Source: Siphonodentalium dalli (lineage: Eukaryota > Mollusca > Scaphopoda > Gadilida > Siphonodentaliidae). Taken from it: a DNA stretch of 64,000 nucleotides. Made by a program: the position numbers and the translations under genes. Below the pieces are notes generated by a model that was given only the letters and a program-made list of their open reading frames with translations, ran no database searches and was not told where the DNA came from. Numbering within the stretch: the stretch's first letter is position 1; every line of letters begins with the position of its first letter. The stretch lies in contig CP136067.1 in assembly GCA_032622095.1 (NCBI GenBank), positions 82,110,705 through 82,174,704 on the forward strand, in the 5' to 3' direction. This document shows, piece after piece, positions 1 to 47,459 of this stretch.

Positions 1-294
1 TACAAAGTGATGCGTTTAAAAACTGCAAAAGGAAAACCGAGATTTCAACATATCAGTGTCGTAATTAAGTGTCTTCTAACTATGCCAAACAGCAATGCGG
101 ACTCTGAACGAACTTTCTCTATAGTTCGAAAAATACAGCAATCGGCCAGAAATGACCTGAAAAACGACACTGTGTGTGCTCTCATAGCCTGCAAACTAAA
201 CAGCAATGGCGACTGTTATGAATTGGATGTAACTAACAATATGATGAAGCTTTCAAAAACATCACTAAGTGAATACAAAGACGAACATAAATAG
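1..294 (+). pseudogene. hAT transposase, C-terminal dimerisation domain (5'-truncated by window edge)
   Basis: The frame is open from base 1 to TAG at 292-294. LLTMPNSNADSERTFSIVRK, followed by a basic region and LIACKLN, is the conserved C-terminal dimerisation motif of hAT transposases. It ends the transposase; the remainder lies left of the window. Whether the upstream part is intact cannot be seen. It lies in the intron preceding the first visible cyclase exon. Confidence 0.85.
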
Positions 295-743
295 ACACAA
301 TTGTATTCACTCAGTGATGTGTTCAAATTGAAATAAAGCTACATCATATTGTTAGTTACATGCAATTACATAACTATATAGTGTTTTACATGTGTGTTGA
401 TGGTCTGTGCTCTTGTTGATTGTTTAATTTGTGACATGTTGAGTTTTATATACATATATCATAATACAATTTTAAAATAATACCTGAAGTTCATCTTTAT
501 TGGCAATGTTGGGGTATTTAAGTTGTGTCCACAATCATACAATTTTGGTACACTAAAGAAATATGGAATACCATTCCAATGACTGTCACATTTAAAGGGC
601 AGATAAATCTTTCATATAGTTTTATGGTACCAAATATGTATGTTTTGACAACCAAATTAAATCTCACTGACAGAACCTGAAATCTCACTGACTGGCAGAG
701 TCAATCTCACTGACAGGAAAAAATGGGGGTAACAGGTCTGAAT
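295..743. other. AT-rich intronic sequence
   Basis: 3' flank of the hAT transposase. AAATAAAG at about 332 could be its poly(A) signal. No coding or repeat structure recognised apart from short repeats of atctcactgac around 660-715. Confidence 0.4.
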
Positions 744-1850
744 GCCGGCTGATACGGACCCTGGCTCTTACGGACCCTGGCTCATACGGACCCTGGCTCA
801 TACGGACCTCTGGCTGATACGGACCCTGGCTTATACGGACCCCCGGCTTATACGGACCTTGGCTCATACGGACCTCAATTAAAATACATAATTTTATTTT
901 TTATGTTTATTTAAATAAATTTAAATATGACAATATACATACAGAGTTAACAAAAATATGATGATAACAAAAATGGAACAAAGTTACATCAGACGAACAT
1001 TATTTAAACTGGGGCGTACAGCTTGGCGGCTTCTTTTAGTAGTTTGCAGCCAATAACCTCCTGACGATGCCGAATGGTATCTCCACATGAAGCACAGTTA
1101 GACATTGTGGAATTATGCCAGTCAACAATAAATCAGTTGAATATATACCAGTTGTGTTTTTACTAACATGTTTTCATAGCAAATCAAACTCAGTGGATTC
1201 ATCCTGATCACCATTCACTGACCATTCATCCTCGCATGTCTGTTTATAAAACAATATAAAGGGATCACATACGAGTGTTTATATAACGGACAATGAATCA
1301 GTTGAAACAAGATGTGTTTTTACTAACATATTTTTGTAACAAATCAAACTCAGTGGATTCATCCTGATTACCATTCACTGACCATTTATCACCGCATGTA
1401 TGTTTATACAACGACATAAAGAGATCACACACGCGTGTTTATACAACGGCGAAGAGATTAATTAACACGATTCAATAAATGCTTTTTCAAGTCAGAACAT
1501 CACATAAATTCTCAATTAATACAGATATATGTGTGAAAAGACAATCATAATTATATATTAAATTCATAAATATAAGTTTGAAAATCACCGAAAAAATCGG
1601 TTAAATTCATAAATATAAGTTTGAAAATCACCAAAAAAATCACATAAATTCTCAATTAATACAGATACATGTGTGAAAAGACAATCATAATAATATATTA
1701 AATTCATAAATATAAGTTTGCAAATTGCATAATTTAATTGAGGTCCGTATGAGCCGGGGTCCGTATAAGCCAGGGTCCGTATCAGCCGGTGGTCCGTAAA
1801 AGCCAGGGTCCGTAAGAGCCAGGGTCCGTAAGAGCCAGGGTCCGTAAGAG
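744..1850. mobile_element. Element bounded by inverted arrays of a ~16-bp tandem repeat
   Basis: Left array (about 744-875) repeats ggctcatacggaccct eight or so times; right array (about 1739-1850) carries the same unit in reverse complement (agggtccgtatgagcc). The inner edges also match inversely (acctcaatta against taattgaggt). The ~860 bp between is AT-rich with a ~160-bp direct duplication (about 1125-1285 and 1291-1449) and a second repeated block (about 1490-1725). This is a foldback-like or non-autonomous DNA element; class unassigned. It ends about 60 bp before a cyclase exon. Confidence 0.75.
1125..1449. repeat. ~160-bp direct duplication
   Basis: Two similar units in tandem sharing tttttactaacat, aatcaaactcagtggattca and tgtttata blocks, inside the inverted-array element. 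Confidence 0.7.
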
Positions 1851-1910
1851 CCGCATACCATAGGTCTGATGTGTACCTTGATCTTGTCTATATCATCCTT
1901 TGGTTCACAG

Positions 1911-36877
<34,967 letters not shown>

Positions 36878-36929
36878 ATACAGTTATGCATGTTGGTTGT
36901 ATCTGTGGTGTCTCTTATAGAGTATATAG

Positions 36930-37146
36930 TACAGTAATGTCCTAAATAATCGACACCTTCACCATAGCAGAATTATGGGTACCTATTCAGGATTTAGTCG
37001 GAAATATGGCTTGTTGCCTTTCATCGGAAAGCTCTCACTGAGAGCTTTCCGATGAATGGCAACAAGCCATATTTCCGACTAAATCCTGAAAATTTACCCA
37101 TAATTCTGCGGTGGTTAAGGAGTCGATTATTTAGGGCATCACTCTA
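36930..37146. mobile_element. Palindromic MITE (family A)
   Basis: Ends cagtaatgtcctaaataatc / gattatttagggcatcact; hairpin centre ctctcactgagag. Lies 53 bp after the cyclase stop codon, so it is probably transcribed in the 3'UTR. Confidence 0.87.
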
Positions 37147-37271
37147 TAGATCAGATGATGTCACAGTCTTGTAAATATAACTTTCAAACTTCTACACATG
37201 TAATTTACAATATATCTAATATGATATCTAATATAATTGACAATAATTCCAAGTTTTCTTTATAATTAGTT

Positions 37272-37523
37272 TTAACCCTTTTTTGTAGGTATCCCTTAGG
37301 AATGTGCAGATAATAAGTTCAACAAACGACCGTCCATAGGTCATTTGTTGAACTTTAATATTATCTGAACATTTCCTACCAATGAATAGGAATCCAGCTG
37401 CCCTTTTTAATTTCTGCCTTCTGCTTATATATCCTGAACATCGCTCCAGATGAAAAATAGAACATTCCAATGGATACTTTTATGACTGAAAGGGATTATC
37501 CATTTAGTAAAGAAAGGGGTTGA
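37272..37523. mobile_element. TTAA-type MITE (family E)
   Basis: TTAACCCTTTTTTGTAGG left, gtaaagaaaggggTTGA right; contains an internal hairpin of aagttcaacaaacgacc / ggtcatttgttgaactt. Confidence 0.65.
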
Positions 37524-38563
37524 TATTTCTTTATCCATACAAATTCAAAAGATAGGTCATATGGTTATGAACCAATGACTTGTATGTTTGTAAAAACAAT
37601 TTAAACTTTAAATTTATATGTATAGGGATTTTATAGTACTGACCCTTGCTTAAAGTTTTTCTGTGTTTTATCTTTGCAAGTGCTTACAATATTTTATTTG
37701 TTTTCCTACTGAAAGTAAGTAGGGATTTCATTTATATCTGCGCTATGGTAATATCGTTTATTTGTTCAGCCCTCTATCTGATCGTTTTTACAATTAGTTC
37801 CCATATGTGTTTCCTCAATGAAAAATTCCCTCCAAGTTGCTGCTTATGACCATTTACGTTTCTCTAAAACTTTCTCTCTGAGCCAGGTTTTTAGATTTGT
37901 GGAATTTGGACATATCAGGATTCAGGACGAACCATAGAAAATTTCTAAATATAGACAAACAAAAAACTAAATCCTTGCATCTCAACAGATATTCCTCACA
38001 AAAAGTGCATGGTCATACACTGGGTCATATTTATTTTGGGTGAATTTCTGTATTTAATTGGGCACAGCGTTTACCAATGCAAATTTGGGGGAATTTAGAG
38101 GCCTGCTCTGAGCGCAAATCTCAATCAAAACCTGATAGTTTGACCTACTGGAACTGCCATACAGATTTGTATTTGTATCTCCACACCTTTATATTCATTC
38201 TACTATACTTAGTTGCTGTATTTTGGTAGAGCTAGGAGCTATATGGCAGTTGGAATAACTTGTGCTTCAATCCCCTTTGTAAATAATATTATAGCATCAT
38301 GTTTTATTTCTGTTATATATGTCTGAGTTCACAACTAAAATATGGTTTAACACAGTCACTGCTGATGCCTATTCAATTTCAAGCAAAAGTATGAGATATC
38401 TCATAATCGGCAGTGAACGTGTTAAACTAAGGGTATTTCATGTTTTTGACTTCTCAGAATCATAAATACACAAATGAAATGAATTTGAGTGCAAGTACAA
38501 AGCGTTTCAAATGTATTTGAGTCATTGACAGCGATTGTGACTGAAAATGTGCTAGCCTTTTTA

Positions 38564-39226
38564 ATACACCCTTTTGAAAAAAGGTTGTATTATGTAATCA
38601 GTCTGTCCGTCCGTCTGTTAACATTTTTTGTTTCCGATCCATAACTCCAGTTTAGTTTATTTGATCTGAACCAAAGTTGGTATGTGTATTTACCAGCTAA
38701 TAATACAGTTCAAGTTCGAATATGGGTTCCGTCCAATTATATTTACATGAGTTACGTACTTTTTCGACTTAGAATTTGACCATCTGTTAACATTATTGGT
38801 TTCCGACCGGTTAATCCAGTTTCAATTATTTGATCTGAACAAAAGTTGGTATGTGTATTCCCAGCTAAAGTTACAGTCCAAGTTCAAATATGGGTTTCAT
38901 CCCATTATTTTTACATGAGTTACAGCCCTTTTTCAACTTAGAATTTGACTGATTTCATAACATTTCGGTTTCCAACCAATAACTCCAGTTTGGATTATTT
39001 TATCTGAACCAAAGCTTGTATATCTGTTTCCCAGCTAAAACTACAGGCCAAGTTCGAATATCGGTTCTGTCCAATTATTTTTACATGAGTTATGGCCATT
39101 ATTCAACTGAATTTGACTGCATTTTGGCATTGAAATTAGGGGTATATCAGATTATTTTATTTTGCGGTAGTACAATTCTAAATGGCTAAAGGGTGTATTT
39201 TCCCACGCCTTAGCGATGCTCTTGTT
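38564..39226. mobile_element. Pearl/Helentron-like element
   Basis: Begins atacacccttttgaaaaaagg (hairpin), then gtctgtccgtccgtctgtt microsatellite, then about four ~150-bp units with tttggattattttatctgaa, ccaagttcgaata and ttatttttacatgagtta, ending cttagcgatgctcttgtt. Confidence 0.75.
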
Positions 39227-39724
39227 ACAATTTCTAGCTGGTGCTTCCAGATTACTTTTCTTGTTCATGTTCATGTTCCAGGACAAAGCGAAGTAACAAG
39301 TTTTGATGTTTTAATGTTTTAGTATGAATTATATTGATTGTCATTATTTAATATATTTATAATAAAAAATTATTTTATGTTGAAATTTGACATACTTATA
39401 ACAGGGGTAAATCAAGGAAAGAATATGGTAATTATATTTCACTGCACAGCGGATGGTGAAGAAAGATCATGTGAACAGGTAGCAATCAGCTATTGACTCT
39501 TGATACATAAATTGAAGGTGATTGTGAGAAAATTAATCATAGTATAAAATACTAATTCCTTTGGAAATGTGAATAATAAAAAGAAAACAAACCGGTCACA
39601 ACCGGCCAAATAAAGCTTCAACAGACTAAAATATCTTCGGTCTGTCTCAATAAAACCATACAAATATGGATATCATTGGAACCGGCTCATTGACCACATT
39701 GTGATAGTTACAGTTATGCCGTGT

Positions 39725-39971
39725 GCCAATGCATTCTCTTATATATGCGAGTCGACCATAGGTCGCCTCGCATATATAAGAGAATGCATTGGCCTAAAAA
39801 AAAAAAAAAATTAACACTTTTTACCATTTTTTCTTACATTCTTTAACAATTTTATAATTTTTAATGTGTTAAGCCAATGCATTCTCTTATATATGTGAGG
39901 CGACCTATGGTCGACTCGCATATATAAGAGAATGCATTGGCACAGGGCCCTCCTGTTGGGTAAAGGGTTAA
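39725..39971. mobile_element. Double-hairpin MITE (family B), right TTAA kept
   Basis: Two perfect hairpins, 39725-39792 and 39873-39940, each with ccaatgcattctcttatata arms; their loops (gtcgaccataggtcgcc and ggcgacctatggtcgac) are inverse of each other, so the pair is a larger inverted repeat. ggTTAA closes the right end (39968-39971); the left TTAA is not evident. Confidence 0.75.
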
Positions 39972-40135
39972 GTGTTTGAGTAGATACCACAAACTGTCTC
40001 ATTGGTGACTATTACAAATGTTTGTTTCACCTACTAATGAGATAATGTTCAGTGTCCACTCATAAACACTAGATATCCTCTATATATTATTGATATGACT
40101 TATTAACCCTTCTATGACTAGAGCTTCCTGGAGTT

Positions 40136-41240
40136 ATTTTGGAATCATTCAGCAAATAAACATTGCCACCAGTGGCCATCTTGGATTTCAAAATTCAATC
40201 CATTAGCACGGGCTATAAGCCGGACTGATCGTCTGATCATCATAAAATTTGTCATGGATGTTAACATTGACATGTAGATGGGAACAAGTCATTTTGGCGT
40301 CATTCGGCCATAAAATACTGCTGCCAGCAGCCATCTTGGATTTTACTCTTTGCATGACTAAATCCTTGGGCACAACCTACAGACCACATCCCTCATCTGA
40401 TCATCGTCAAACTTAATATGGATCATTGGGGTGACCTCTAGATGGGAGCCATCAAAGTTTTCTGAGTTCCGTTGAAAAACATGGCTGCCATCTTGGATTT
40501 GAATTTTTGGATGACTAAATTTTTTGGCACACCCTACCTACCTTATCCGATCATCACCAAACTTCATATGGAACTTTGGGCTGAACTCTAGATTTGTGAA
40601 AAAACATGGCCGCCAGCAGCCATCTTGGATTTCAAGTTTGAATCTATCGGCACACCCTGCAGCCCGCATTTTATTGGAGAATTGTTTTGAAAATTTACAT
40701 TCATGTTTAGGATCACATCTAGATGGGAGCTATCGAAATTGAACAGAAATTTTTAATTAAAAACATCTTGGATTTTACTCTTTGCATGACTAAATCCTTT
40801 GGCACACCTACACATAAAATCCCTGATACGATCATCACCAAACTGCATATGGATATTTTGGGTGACCATATATTTGTTGCAAATTTCATTGGGAAGATAT
40901 GGCCACCAGTGGCCATCTTGGATTTTACTCATTGTATGACTAAATCCTTTGGTACACCCTACACGATCCCTTGTCCGATCATCACTAAACTTCACATGGA
41001 TCTCAGGGATGACCACAAGATGGGAGAAATCTAATTTTTCCAAATTTCATTAAAAAACGTGGCCACTGACAGCCATTTTGGAGTTTACTCTTTGCATGAC
41101 TAACTTCTTTAGCACACCTACAGACCACATCCCTCATCTGATCATTACCAATCTTCATATTGATCTTTGGGGTGACCACTAGATGGGAGCTATCAAATGT
41201 TTTGAATTTCATTGGAAAACATGGTCGCCAGCAGCCATCT
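40136..41240. repeat. ~155-bp core-repeat array (reverse of 61334-63614 family)
   Basis: About seven units with ggccgccagcagccatcttg, gcatgactaaatcctt, ctgatcatcatcaaact-like and gatgggagcatcaa-like blocks. It is the complement of the unit at 61334-63614. The left side abuts TTAACCCTTCTATGAC at about 40103. Confidence 0.75.
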
Positions 41241-41244
41241 TGGA

Positions 41245-42000
41245 TTTTTACTTTATATATACATGTATATATATCTCTTCATGTTGATATCTAGTATTAC
41301 TTAGACATTTAGGGGAGTGGGGTATAGAGGGTGGTATGGTCACTTAGAGAGTGTGACACCAGGTTTGGGTCTTTAAGGGGTCGGTCACATTTTAACAATC
41401 TGAATACCTACCATCCAAGGTCCCTTCACAACATGTCAGATTAATCATAACTGGTTCCGGAGATGTTTAAATGAGTCTCAGTAATTTCATTGAATTTCTT
41501 TTTTATTCAATGGACATGGATCATTCAAGATTTCAAATTTTGTCTACGTAATTTGGAAGCAGGGAGGTATAAGATGGGTGAAAAATACACAAACTATTGA
41601 TATACTGCTTCATATGCTCTGAAAAATACTTTTCCAGGTGTTTTTTTGCTCTTTATTTCTACCATATCAGGCATAGCATAACATGTAATGCTCTCTTCTG
41701 TTTAATGCCGTGCACATGACTATTGTTTGTTTGGGACGCAAACATCGTGTTCATGGTTGTATTTTTTATGAATTCAATGCAAATATTATTCGGTGTATTG
41801 TTGACCGCAATTCACCATGTGGCTTTTAGTAAAAACCAAAAAAAAATTAAATACTGTAGATGCAAGGAGTTTTTTTTAATCATTTTATCAAATTTTAATC
41901 CTAAACCAGCAATGACCCTCCATATCGAATATAAGCTAATTCGGCCTGATGGCTCTCGAGAAAAAGTCGTTTTAAGAATTACTATGGGAGGATTGGAGAA
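41245..42000. other. Intergenic sequence
   Basis: No gene or repeat identified. An open frame at 41723-42055 has no recognisable motif and overlaps a palindrome. Confidence 0.35.
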
Positions 42001-42077
42001 AAAGATTTTTGAAGTACTTGTTTTATTTAGTGTTATCTCAGATAACACTACATAAAATAAGTACTTCAAAAATCTTT
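42001..42077. repeat. Perfect-arm palindrome
   Basis: aaagatttttgaagtacttg ... gtgttatct | agataacac ... aagtacttcaaaaatctttg; arms of ~38 bp meeting at ctcagat. Confidence 0.88.
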
Positions 42078-42359
42078 GTCTGACCATTTTGTTGCCTACT
42101 GTCTGGGACCCCTAAAATCAACATATTTTTCATACATAGAAAAGCATTGATTTCTGTTCTTGAGATGATATCCATGAAAACCCCATAGCCCTCAATGTTA
42201 ATCTTCTGACCCCTCAGTGGCCCTCAAAAATTCAATCAACCACGACCCAATGAACAAATTATAATGTAGGTCTTATAGCAATGCTCCCTACCGCGAGTAT
42301 TCAGGAAATTTTGCTTCAAATCAAGTAACACAAAATGGAGATATGATTTCCTGATAGGA

Positions 42360-42960
42360 ATCTCAAATTTGGGAAAAATTCTAAGTCGAAAAGGGCCATA
42401 ACTCAGTACAACAAATTCGGACCAAACCCATATTAGAACTTGACGTGGAATTTATGCTGAGAAACTCGCATACCAAATTTTGTTTCGATCAAGAAACGCA
42501 CACTTGAGTTATCATTAGGAAACTTCAGATCTGGATGATTCTAAGTCGAAAAAGGGACATAACCGCATAAAAAAAAAAATGGATCACACCCATATTCGAA
42601 CTTGATCTGTATTTTGAGCTGAAAAACTTACATACAAATTTGGTTCCAATCAGATATAAAAAAAATTGAGTTATCGCAGCATGCATGAATTGTAAGTCAA
42701 AAAAGGGTCATAACTCCGTTAAAAAAAAACTCTGATGGAACCCATATTCGCAAACTCAATCTGTATTTTGGGCTGAGAAGCTCATATACAAAATTTGGTT
42801 CCAATCAGATAGAAAATATTGAGTTATCGCAACATTGCGTTTACAAAGACAGTGTCTACCAACTGATGAACGACGAGTGGTCAATCCGGTCGTCAACACT
42901 ATGTGTACATACAACAGTATGCATGGGTACACATAAAAATTAGTAATAACGAACGATGGG
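42360..42960. repeat. Core-repeat array, reverse orientation
   Basis: Three to four units with ctaagtcgaaaagggccata, cccatattcgaacttgatct-like and ccaatcagata blocks, complementary to the units at 38564-39226. Confidence 0.65.
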
Positions 42961-43379
42961 TTGGTTTATATTTGTAGATAAATTATCAGCCGATATATGT
43001 CTTCATTTAGAGTTTGGTGAGATTATATTGTGTTTATCGATATTTGATTTGGAAAGACTCTAGATAGGGGAGGGTAAAATCTAGTGAAAAGCTCGAAAAC
43101 ATTGATATCTTAGTCAGATCAACTTGGAGAAATGGACATCTTTGAAGACATTATTCGGAGTTCAAAAATAAATGGAATAGGACGTACAGGAATGGAATGG
43201 CCAGTCTCACAGCGGTAGTACCGCCCACTGGTAAAAACACTTTATCCACCTAAATATGGTCTGTTACCCATGATCGACTTCCGAAGTGAACACAACAGCA
43301 CTTGCCCTCATGTTAACTAGCTGAAACAGACTCATGTATATTTGTGCAAATTTTGATCTTTTAAACAGTTTTGGTTTAA

Positions 43380-43700
43380 AATTTAAATTTATTTTTTTAT
43401 TTTTTATATTATAGATTGAACTTTGATCTGCTGTTGAACAAAACAAAATGATAATTTGTTTTTTAATTAAAAAATAAAATAAATTTTTTTTGCTTTTTTT
43501 TTCTTCTAAGTTTTTATTATTTTTTTTTAGATTGAAACTTTAAAAAACCAATTAAATTAAATTTTTTAATTTAAATTTTAAAATTAAATTGTTTTTATTT
43601 TCTTTTTAGATTTTTTAGATTGAAACTTCTTGCTCAAAAAATTTAAACTTTGATTTTTTTTTTTTTTTAAATTAATTTGTTTAAAATTTTTAATTTAAAA
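43380..43700. repeat. A/T low-complexity tract
   Basis: Almost only A and T with runs such as ttaaattttttaatttaaat; no coding content. Confidence 0.7.
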
Positions 43701-43820
43701 AATAAGGCCGTTATAATATCTGCCGGGGTACCCTGAGGCACCACACCAAATTTGGTTGAAATCGGTCAAGGGCTTTGGAAGAAAAATTGCAAACTTACAG
43801 TCCAGAACAGACAGACAGAT

Positions 43821-43931
43821 CACAGGAACTTGGAATTTGGTCAAACCCCCTCTTTTATTGGCGGAACCACCACCCGGGGTGGTGGTTCCGCCAATAAAAG
43901 AGGGGTTTTGACCAAATTCCAAGCTCCTGTG
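43821..43931. repeat. Near-perfect palindrome centred on accacccggggtggt
   Basis: Arms of ~55 bp (cacaggaacttggaatttgg against ccaaattccaagctcctgtg; tattggcggaaccacc against ggtggttccgccaata) with only a couple of mismatches and almost no loop. Confidence 0.92.
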
Positions 43932-44418
43932 GACAGATCCTGAACTCTTTAATATATCTAAACCAGAGAACACATTCATTTTTCCATTAAATGTGAAAAT
44001 TATAACAAGTGTCATGCTAAATGAAAAACATTGTTATGATCACGGATAAATTTATAACATCATGCCGCAAATATATATCTCAGTATATTATGATTTCACA
44101 ACAAAACAGTTATTTGAATATAGCCAATTTAACACTGAATGTATGCATGGATATCAAAATTAGGGCGAAGAAAGATGGCAGCAGAATTTTCAATGCAGCC
44201 ATTGGCCGGCTCAGTCGCTTATTGGTCGAAAATATCCGCTAATGACGCTAATGATTATTTGATTGACAGATGTGGAAAGGTCCATTGAGGGGCCTTGGCG
44301 GATTAATATTTGAAAGAGGAATCCTTCGCCAATCCATCCTTGCCGGCATCAATGCCATTTTTCGGATAATTGGGGTAAATTTGTGAGTTTTCCGTGAGAT
44401 GTACATGTATTTAGTGGG

Positions 44419-44436
44419 GGGGGGGGGGGGGGGGAC
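44419..44436. repeat. G homopolymer
   Basis: Run of about 18 G, read from the complement as a polyproline ORF that is spurious. Confidence 0.9.
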
Positions 44437-44592
44437 GGAGCCCGTTAGCTAATCCGTTTGTTAGTTTATCGCCGATAGTTGCGCCCCGAACCGAGAAGTA
44501 CATGTAAGTATTTACAATTGAGTGCAGTTTAGACGATGTTATTCTGTGGAGTGGTATAATCGATTTGTTTGAGATGTTCGATGATGTTAGTT

Positions 44593-45022
44593 GAATTCTA
44601 TATTCTTCCAGTTGGCATAACGCCTGATCACATGCTCCTGGGGAATTAAAATACCAGATATACCAATATATACTGTCCCAGTGACAAGGTTCATAAGTTC
44701 GATTTTTGGGAAAACACACCAGTATAGGTACCGGTCGGTAGGTTTCGCTAGTTTTCGATACGATATCGCGACTTTCCATCATTTGATACTATCGAATTAT
44801 ACATCAAAGGAAATGAAATTTCAAGGCCAATAAGAAACATTGAAATATATTGTGACTGAGATGAACGATTTTGAGATTCTATGATGAATATGATAGATGG
44901 TGTGTTTTTCTCAAAATCGGACTTTTAACCTTGTCACTGGTATAGTATATATTGGTATGTCTGGTATTTTCCCCATGCCGGGTCTGTGATCAGATATGCC
45001 AACTGGAGGAATGTAGAATTCT
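44593..45022. mobile_element. Foldback/inverted-repeat element
   Basis: Arms of ~125 bp: gaattctatattcttccagt against actggaggaatgtagaattc, and gtcactggtatagtatatat against atatatactgtcccagtgac, separated by ~170 bp. No TSD determined. Confidence 0.8.
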
Positions 45023-45718
45023 ACTATAACATTATCGAAATGTCGAAATTGTTTATATTGGTGTAAATTTACATTTTGCACCCATGTTGTATGATTAAAT
45101 TATTGCGAATAGCAGGCATAATTGTTTTCATTTCCATTAACGCTCAACGTTACACTATATCTAAGATTGCCCAGCATATGACTACCGTACATTAATTTAT
45201 ATAACCTAAAATATTGCATGCAATATCCCAAACACCATGCAGGGTTGTTGATCTTACTTGATGACACATGAAAGGATCGAAGTATGACTGGTGCGCTATG
45301 CAGGTAGATATTTGTGATTTTGTTCAAAACGGTCTCTGGTACAGATAGCATTCATATATGATTGATGATCTAACAATTGTACGTTCTACGATAAAGCTAT
45401 ACTAGAAGAATTGATTTCTTGTTCAGATAATTTGAATGCTTCTAAAAGACTGAGGAATTGTATTTCTCACAAATTGCCTGGTTATCGGTCATATCTTTTT
45501 CTCCGAAGAATTCAATTTCTCATAACAAGAAATTAACAAGAAATCGGTTCTTAAGAAAAAAAATATTTTTATTGAGAGGAATTCAGTTCCTCTTTTAAAA
45601 GAAAAAATTGCTATTAGATGTGAATTTGGCCTCTCATATTATTCCTAGGCCTATAGCTATATGACTGTAGGGCCTATACAAGTAGAATATTGAAGGAATA
45701 TATATATATATATATATA

Positions 45719-46060
45719 CTAGCAGGTGGATCCGACTTCGTCCGGGCTGTTTCCCCTCTGCTTTTCGGCGAATTGCGCGATTTGACCTTGAATTGTCCAT
45801 TTTGAAGGTCAAGATCAGGTGGGGTCACGATTTGACCCGGACAAAAGTACCCGTCGAAATCCATCCGGTTTTACATCGCGAACACACACACAGACAGACA
45901 GACACACAGATTTCCCAATATATATATACTAGAAGGTGACCCGACTTCGTCCGGGCTTTGACCTTGAATTGACAATTTTGAAGGTCAAGGTCAGGTGGGG
46001 TCAAACACCAACACCCCAAAAATGGTGGAAATCGGCCCAGCGGATACCGGGAAATCGGTC
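45719..46060. repeat. Tandem copies of a short interspersed unit (actagnaggtg...cgacttcgtccggg)
   Basis: tatatatatactagcaggtg followed by gacttcgtccgggc, twice (45710 and 45918), each with tttgaaggtcaaggtcaggt-like text and preceded or followed by (ACAG)n. Looks like a LINE/SINE 3' end repeated. Confidence 0.55.
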
Positions 46061-46102
46061 CAGCGGATACCGGAGGGCCCCTTCCCCCTCCCCCCTTGAG
46101 TC

Positions 46103-46175
46103 CGGAATCCAGTTTTAAAATGACGCTGGAATCCGGAATCCAGCTTCAAATTGACCCTGGAATCCGGAATCCAGT
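46103..46175. repeat. ~33-bp repeat x3 (ctggaatccggaatccag)
   Basis: Three adjacent units of ggaatccggaatccag plus a variable spacer. Confidence 0.85.
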
Positions 46176-46179
46176 TTAA

Positions 46180-47450
46180 GAAACAAATACCGATTTCACG
46201 TTCAGTTTACATGATATTATAGATTAGTTTTGTGATACCCATAATATATGAGCAGGTGGATGCTCGCATCCCGGTCCCACATATAAAGGCACCCCCGCCT
46301 TGAACCCCGGTAGTGGAAACTTCACCAATGATGTCCAGAGCAGTCTACCTTGCGGCAGTTTACAAAATGTTAGGATAAGAGTAACAAAGGTATAGCATAT
46401 GCGTCTAGACTTCCTTGGATTAACCGATCTTTATCACATTCCCGTGTAAAAACTAATAAATTAAACGCTCTTTATATGGGCGTGATATATTGACCCATAA
46501 TTAATACCCCGATGTGATAACACATGTAAAACCCTCAGGTGGACTCCAAACTCGAACCCAACCTGCACCGGATCAGTAATCCCAGTAAAACCAGTTTGGA
46601 CTTACCAATGCCCTCACACATGGAAGAAAATCCCAACAAAAAATGGGGGCCCTATTCTATAGCGGAAATTGGCCGGCGGTCACCGAACACGTGGTCCCGG
46701 CCTACACTCTGTGTTAGAAAACCCAAATACTAAATTAAGCCACCACACATAAACCAATACCGAATGATGGATGGACAGACGGTCGGACAGATCAAAAACA
46801 TAATGCGCACGCTCCACTAGAAAATTGGGGATTAATCTATGATTACATATTGATTTTGATATATAAATAAATGTAGCACGGGAGTTGGAGCTCCCGATAA
46901 TATGTATATATCCACTGGTAGTCAAACAATACACAATCATGTATTTGCATGCGTGTATATGGCCGCTTGGGTCCCAGATAATAATAATAACAATCATGCT
47001 TAACACATCGCATGTAAACCGCCAAACAAACGCCATTTGAATTAATGTGTTTGATGATATAGCTAAGTGTCGGAGAGTAAACAGTTTACATATAGCATGG
47101 TTGAAATCCACACACTATCCTGGCAAGATTATATTGTTTTAACTAGCCATCGGAGGTACCGGTACCGTTGTTTATATGTTGATGGTAGCTCAATATAACA
47201 TACATATTTTTGAATTGTGGGTTAAGTTTATGCCCACAGCGCATTTTCACGGAAATATAATTGGCAGTCCATCATCCAAATTGTTTTGCTATGTCTTTGG
47301 GGCAATTTTTGAGATATGTTGCCGCAAATAATGACCGGAAAGATAAAGAGCACCGTATACAAACGAATATATACGGGCTAAGTCCTATAAGAGTGTGCAT
47401 CAGATTGGATCCCATATAAAATTCATGATATTATGATCTATTATGACCAA
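46180..47450. other. Intergenic sequence
   Basis: Open frames here show no motif. gatggatggacagacggtcgg at about 46765 is a degenerate ACGG-type microsatellite. Nothing else identified. Confidence 0.35.
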
Positions 47451-47459
47451 ATGAGGAAC

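Noticed and set aside
685-867. Minus-strand ORF with repeated SQGPY-x-P peptides
   Set aside because: It is the translation of the ggctcatacggaccct tandem array; the unit length and its inverted partner at 1739-1850 point to non-coding repeat DNA.
295-1910. Search for the extracellular ligand-binding exon of the cyclase
   Set aside because: No open frame with splice borders and family motifs upstream of 1911; the preceding exon must lie outside the window.
41723-42055. 110-aa ORF in intergenic DNA
   Set aside because: No motif, no splice support, and its end overlaps a palindrome; AT-rich chance frame.
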